Assembly: GCF_030247185.1 (NCBI RefSeq)
Contig: NC_080572.1
Span: forward strand, 10,805,007-10,869,006
Origin: Malaya genurostris
Lineage: Eukaryota; Arthropoda; Insecta; Diptera; Culicidae
Direction: 5' to 3'
Length of the DNA stretch: 64,000 nt
The notes beneath the pieces are model-generated. The model did no database searches and was not told the origin of the DNA. It saw only the letters and a list, made by a program, of their open reading frames with translations. Positions 60,075-64,000 of the stretch are shown here, in pieces; positions within the stretch are counted from its first letter, which is position 1; the number at the start of each line of letters is the position of its first letter. The translations under genes were made by a program, and so were the position numbers.

Positions 60075-60469
60075 ATGTCATCTTCGACCGATTATGTTGT
60101 CAAAACCGAACCGAGCTAAAATCGAAACGATGCATAAGGATGCTTAGAAACAATGGCATAGACCATTGCATAATCTTGTTTCGCTTTGCTTCCAACCATC
60201 GTATTATCATATTGCTGGTATAGGAAGAAAAGTCGCTTGAGCAACAATATCGATATCTCCGTTAAAAATGGAAGTATTTTAACAATCTATGGTTTTTTGA
60301 ATATCTATTATCGAGTGAAATGTATGTCTCAAAACATATTTTGATTACAAGGACTATTATGAGAACAATTGCCAACAAACTAGCAATTTTTAGATAAAAC
60401 TTCGTATAACTCAAAAAGTAAACATCCTCATTAAACATTCAATAGCGTTCAGGTCAATGGAGACCGTTT
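60075..60469. other. AT-rich spacer
   Basis: Nothing recognised. Confidence 0.3.
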
Positions 60470-60840
60470 ATTAGCGACTAGCTGGATTAAAATTGGTCCA
60501 GCCATCTCTGAGATCTCGACCTTATTTGATTTTTTTCGCGCATTTTACCCCTTTACTGTAGAACCCCAAGTCGGATCCGGATAAAGATCGATAGGAAGGC
60601 ATTTTATTTTCATTTGAATTTAATCGGTTAAGCAGTCTGATAAAGTTTGCAACCAGTCCGATCAGCCATCTCTGAGATCTACGCCTCTTTATTCTGTACA
60701 CACATACAGACAGACACACATAGACATTTGCTCAGTTCGTCGAGCTGAATCGATTGGTATATGATACTCGAACATTTTTTCCAGAGTTCAAGCGAATTCT
60801 ATACCTATTTTTTATGTATATAAAAAAGGTAAAACTTTTC
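60470..60840 (-). repeat. Family A repeat copy
   Basis: Two CAGCCATCTCTGAGATCT-type words (about 60501 and 60664), AAGTCGGATCCGGATAAAG, CACACATACAGACAGACACA and GCTCAGTTCGTCGAGCTGAA in reverse family order, with an internal duplication. Confidence 0.7.
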
Positions 60841-61354
60841 ATGTGTGCATTTAGGAGTTAAAATAAAAACCTTTGGAGAATAACACTCCTATGAGAATTG
60901 AGTCATTACTCAACGGGGAGAAATAAATTAGATTTTTCTATGTAAAGTTCGATTCACTTGTTTACTTGGTATATTAAAGTACGGCTAATTTGATTGAACG
61001 TTCCTATTGATGTTCCTACATCTTATAGTTTGAAGAAGCACGATTCTTCGAGTGATTTAAACTTCGTTATGTTACATTAGGATTTTAAAATGGAAGATTA
61101 ACACTCCAAATACCAAGCCCGGAAATAAGTTGGAACGGTAACAACTGTTTTTCAACGGATCTCAAGAAATTTTACACCCTCGAATTTTGTACAGTTCGCA
61201 GATTATTTTAAGTATGTCATTATTGACAATCGGTTAGGAAAAATCAATAAAAATGTGATTTTTCTCGTTCCAAGTTTCTTTTCACGCACAAAATATGCCC
61301 TATCTGCATTTATGCGGCACCAGCATTGTGAATAGAATTTTGAGAACTTCAACT
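60841..61354. other. AT-rich spacer
   Basis: No gene or repeat end recognised. Confidence 0.3.
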
Positions 61355-62225
<871 letters not shown>

Positions 62226-64000
62226 AGTATCATTTCTGTTGCATTTGACTACACTAGACTAGACTAGACTAGATAGGCTTATTTTTATTTAACCATGAAT
62301 ATTCGATATGCAAGCATAAAACATTATGCTTTCCCTTTATTTTGCGAGAAGGAAGCACAGTGTAGTAAAAATCCAGAGAAATCCCTTGTTTGTGACTAAA
62401 TTAGACACGATCAGAAATGCAGGTCTCAAGATCGCATGTGCCATTCTGTCTTTTATCATACGTTTTTCTCAGAGTATTTTTCCTGTTCTGTCATAATTGA
62501 ACGAATGTTACTCAGTGTGTGACAGTTCGACGGCCGAGCAATGATAGTACAAACGTAATTTCGACTGTAAAAACTCTACGCACATGCGTAGAGAATCCTT
62601 AAAGTGAAAACATTTGTTTGAAAACGAAAATAGCTTGCTTCGATCTAAATGCCTTTCAAATTATCCAACGTGAGCTTCATCAAAAAGCTGCAGAAAAAGG
62701 GGGACGAGTTTCGAAACTAGACATCATTTGTATTTTCCTACAACAGTTCAATGAGGAAAAGCTGTGCTTCGTTCGGCGAAACAAAAAAAAATTTTTTTTT
62801 TGGTCTACCAGAAAGTTCCAGTCCAATGCAAAAGCTAAACGTGATCTGCTTAAAAAAACAAACTCGGCGGGATTCCAGCGCTAAATTAAAACGTCACCAG
62901 ATGTCAAACTGCGGCATTTCAATGAAACATGACACTTTCTGCTGTATCCATCCTCAGAATCTGGTTATTGGGGTTTGCTGCAGTCAAAAAACGGGAACAC
63001 CGAAGATACATTAGAGCAGAGGAGACAAAACGGCACTCAGTTCCAGCGAACTTTTGGCTTGGACGACTTGGTGGTAGGTTTCTTCACAGGGAAAGGGCAG
63101 CTCCCCCTCCTAATCACTTGGTCTCGTTCTGGGGGGATTGATTTGATCGGTGTTGATTGATTTGGTTCAGGATCCCAATATGAACGTTGTAATTTGATAT
63201 CAATATACTTGTTGATATTTGCTTTGGGTGAAGATTTTTGGAACTCATAAATCAATAAAGAATTATGATTTTGAATCAAATATAAAGCTTAACTTTTGGA
63301 GGAAGATTAATTAACTGTCGTTAAAACCAAACCAAATAAATGAGAAGTGCCGATTGTTGTCCTACTGAACAGGATGACGATTGGTAATTGAACATATTTT
63401 TGGCTCCCTTTACACTAGAGAACTCGCCGTTCAGGAAGTTCCAAATGTAATTCACTTCTGGATGTTCCTCGTAAAGGGTTATTCGATATAACATCTAGTA
63501 GAAACATGGTTTATGGAAATTGAGCATAGATCCCAATTGTATGCAAGCCCTACATGAACTTTAGAGCTGCAAGTTGAACTTAAAAAGCATTCAGCCAAAA
63601 AGCTTCTTCCTAAGCTCTCACACATTTGTACCGCTCGAGTCTCGGAAAAAGAAATCCGTAATCCATAAAAGATTATGCATGCGGCGGTACTAGGAGGGAG
63701 AGATCAGATAAGTTTCAAACGATTCCCTCCGGTATTGCCCTCTCCCCATCGGCATTCTGAATCCAACGCTGATGCTATAAAACGTGTGTGCTCTCAGTTC
63801 GTTTCGAAGCAGTAAGCCGTGAGAATGGGACGGCGCGAGAGCAATGTTTTATGACATCGAAGGATGCTGTGCCGTGAACCTGCGCGCGGCTACTGCGGAA
63901 AACACCTTTTTTGTTCATTTCTGGATCTTGTAGTTTATTTTTCTTCTTCTGCTGTTATTTGTGACGCTTCTTTTTTTTTATTATTTTATGCTGCCCGCTC
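62226..64000. other. Unclassified; complex GC-richer sequence at the right end
   Basis: Four tandem CTAGA units lie near 62252-62272. Overlapping frames at 62618-63014 (MRKSCASFGETKKN; REALH-type helices) are protein-like but unassigned. From about 63560 composition becomes balanced. GCTATAAAACG at 63774 could be a TATA box, followed 20 bp later by CTCAGTTCG. That spacing is short for a core promoter. Confidence 0.3.

Noticed and set aside
62618..63014. THAP-like or P-element protein
   Set aside because: The MRKSCASFG start is suggestive, but the conserved Cys and His of a THAP zinc finger are not in place.
63774..63800. TATA box plus initiator as a core promoter
   Set aside because: The TATA to initiator distance is about 20 bp, short of the usual 30, and no coding exon follows before the window ends.

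Overview
The window looks like non-coding DNA from a dipteran nuclear genome, most likely a mosquito. It is AT-rich and contains long (TA)n and (TAA)n microsatellites. It holds irritans-type mariner and DD37E (ITmD37E-like) Tc1/mariner elements, BEL/Pao and Jockey-like retroelement remains, tRNA-derived SINEs, hAT MITEs with 8-bp target duplications, and many copies of a dispersed GGCCCGGAGGGCC repeat. The mosquito assignment rests on this repeat mix, not on a host gene. I found no intact host protein-coding gene, no rRNA gene, no convincing functional tRNA gene and no CRISPR array.

Layout. 0-10 kb: a foldback MITE, a (TA)n tract, a hAT element (2138-3136, perfect 8-bp TSD) with a second hAT-type MITE copy inside it, a SINE, and a broken Jockey-like LINE (8.3-9.6 kb). 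10-22 kb: mostly unique or unclassified DNA, an ITmD37E relic, a 120-bp-type minisatellite, tRNA-like SINE pieces, and a complex GC-richer block (20.4-21.8 kb). 22-32.5 kb: a 42-bp-TIR MITE, a decayed mariner, several copies of the GGCCCGGAGGGCC repeat (one pair head to head), a 390-bp polypurine tract, a 1185-bp TA-flanked TIR element, and a decayed minus-strand coding region of unknown identity (29.8-30.7 kb) between two AGTAATCC-rich clusters. 32.5-36.7 kb: unique, enhancer-like DNA and a second hAT MITE with a perfect 8-bp TSD. 36.7-45.9 kb: a SINE, a degenerate BEL/Pao polyprotein split by a TA-flanked mariner, a LINE RNase H fragment, a full-length but dead ITmD37E element, and a LINE RT fragment. 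46-52 kb: unique DNA, a pure 8-bp satellite (47.77-48.18 kb) beside an enhancer-like segment, and a (TAA)n array. 52.3-53.8 kb: a Himar1-like mariner interrupted by a SINE. 54-64 kb: further hAT MITE copies (one complete at 57960-58588 with TSD GTTTCAAC), one short candidate host exon (55318-55406), and an inverted repeat surrounding a (TA)n tract (61.35-62.23 kb).

The elements do not form a pathway. What the sequence records is a layered insertion history: SINE into mariner, mariner into BEL, hAT MITE into hAT element. The items most worth follow-up are the unidentified decayed coding region, the candidate exon, the enhancer-like islands, and the cleanly bounded elements whose TSDs define new or poorly described families.
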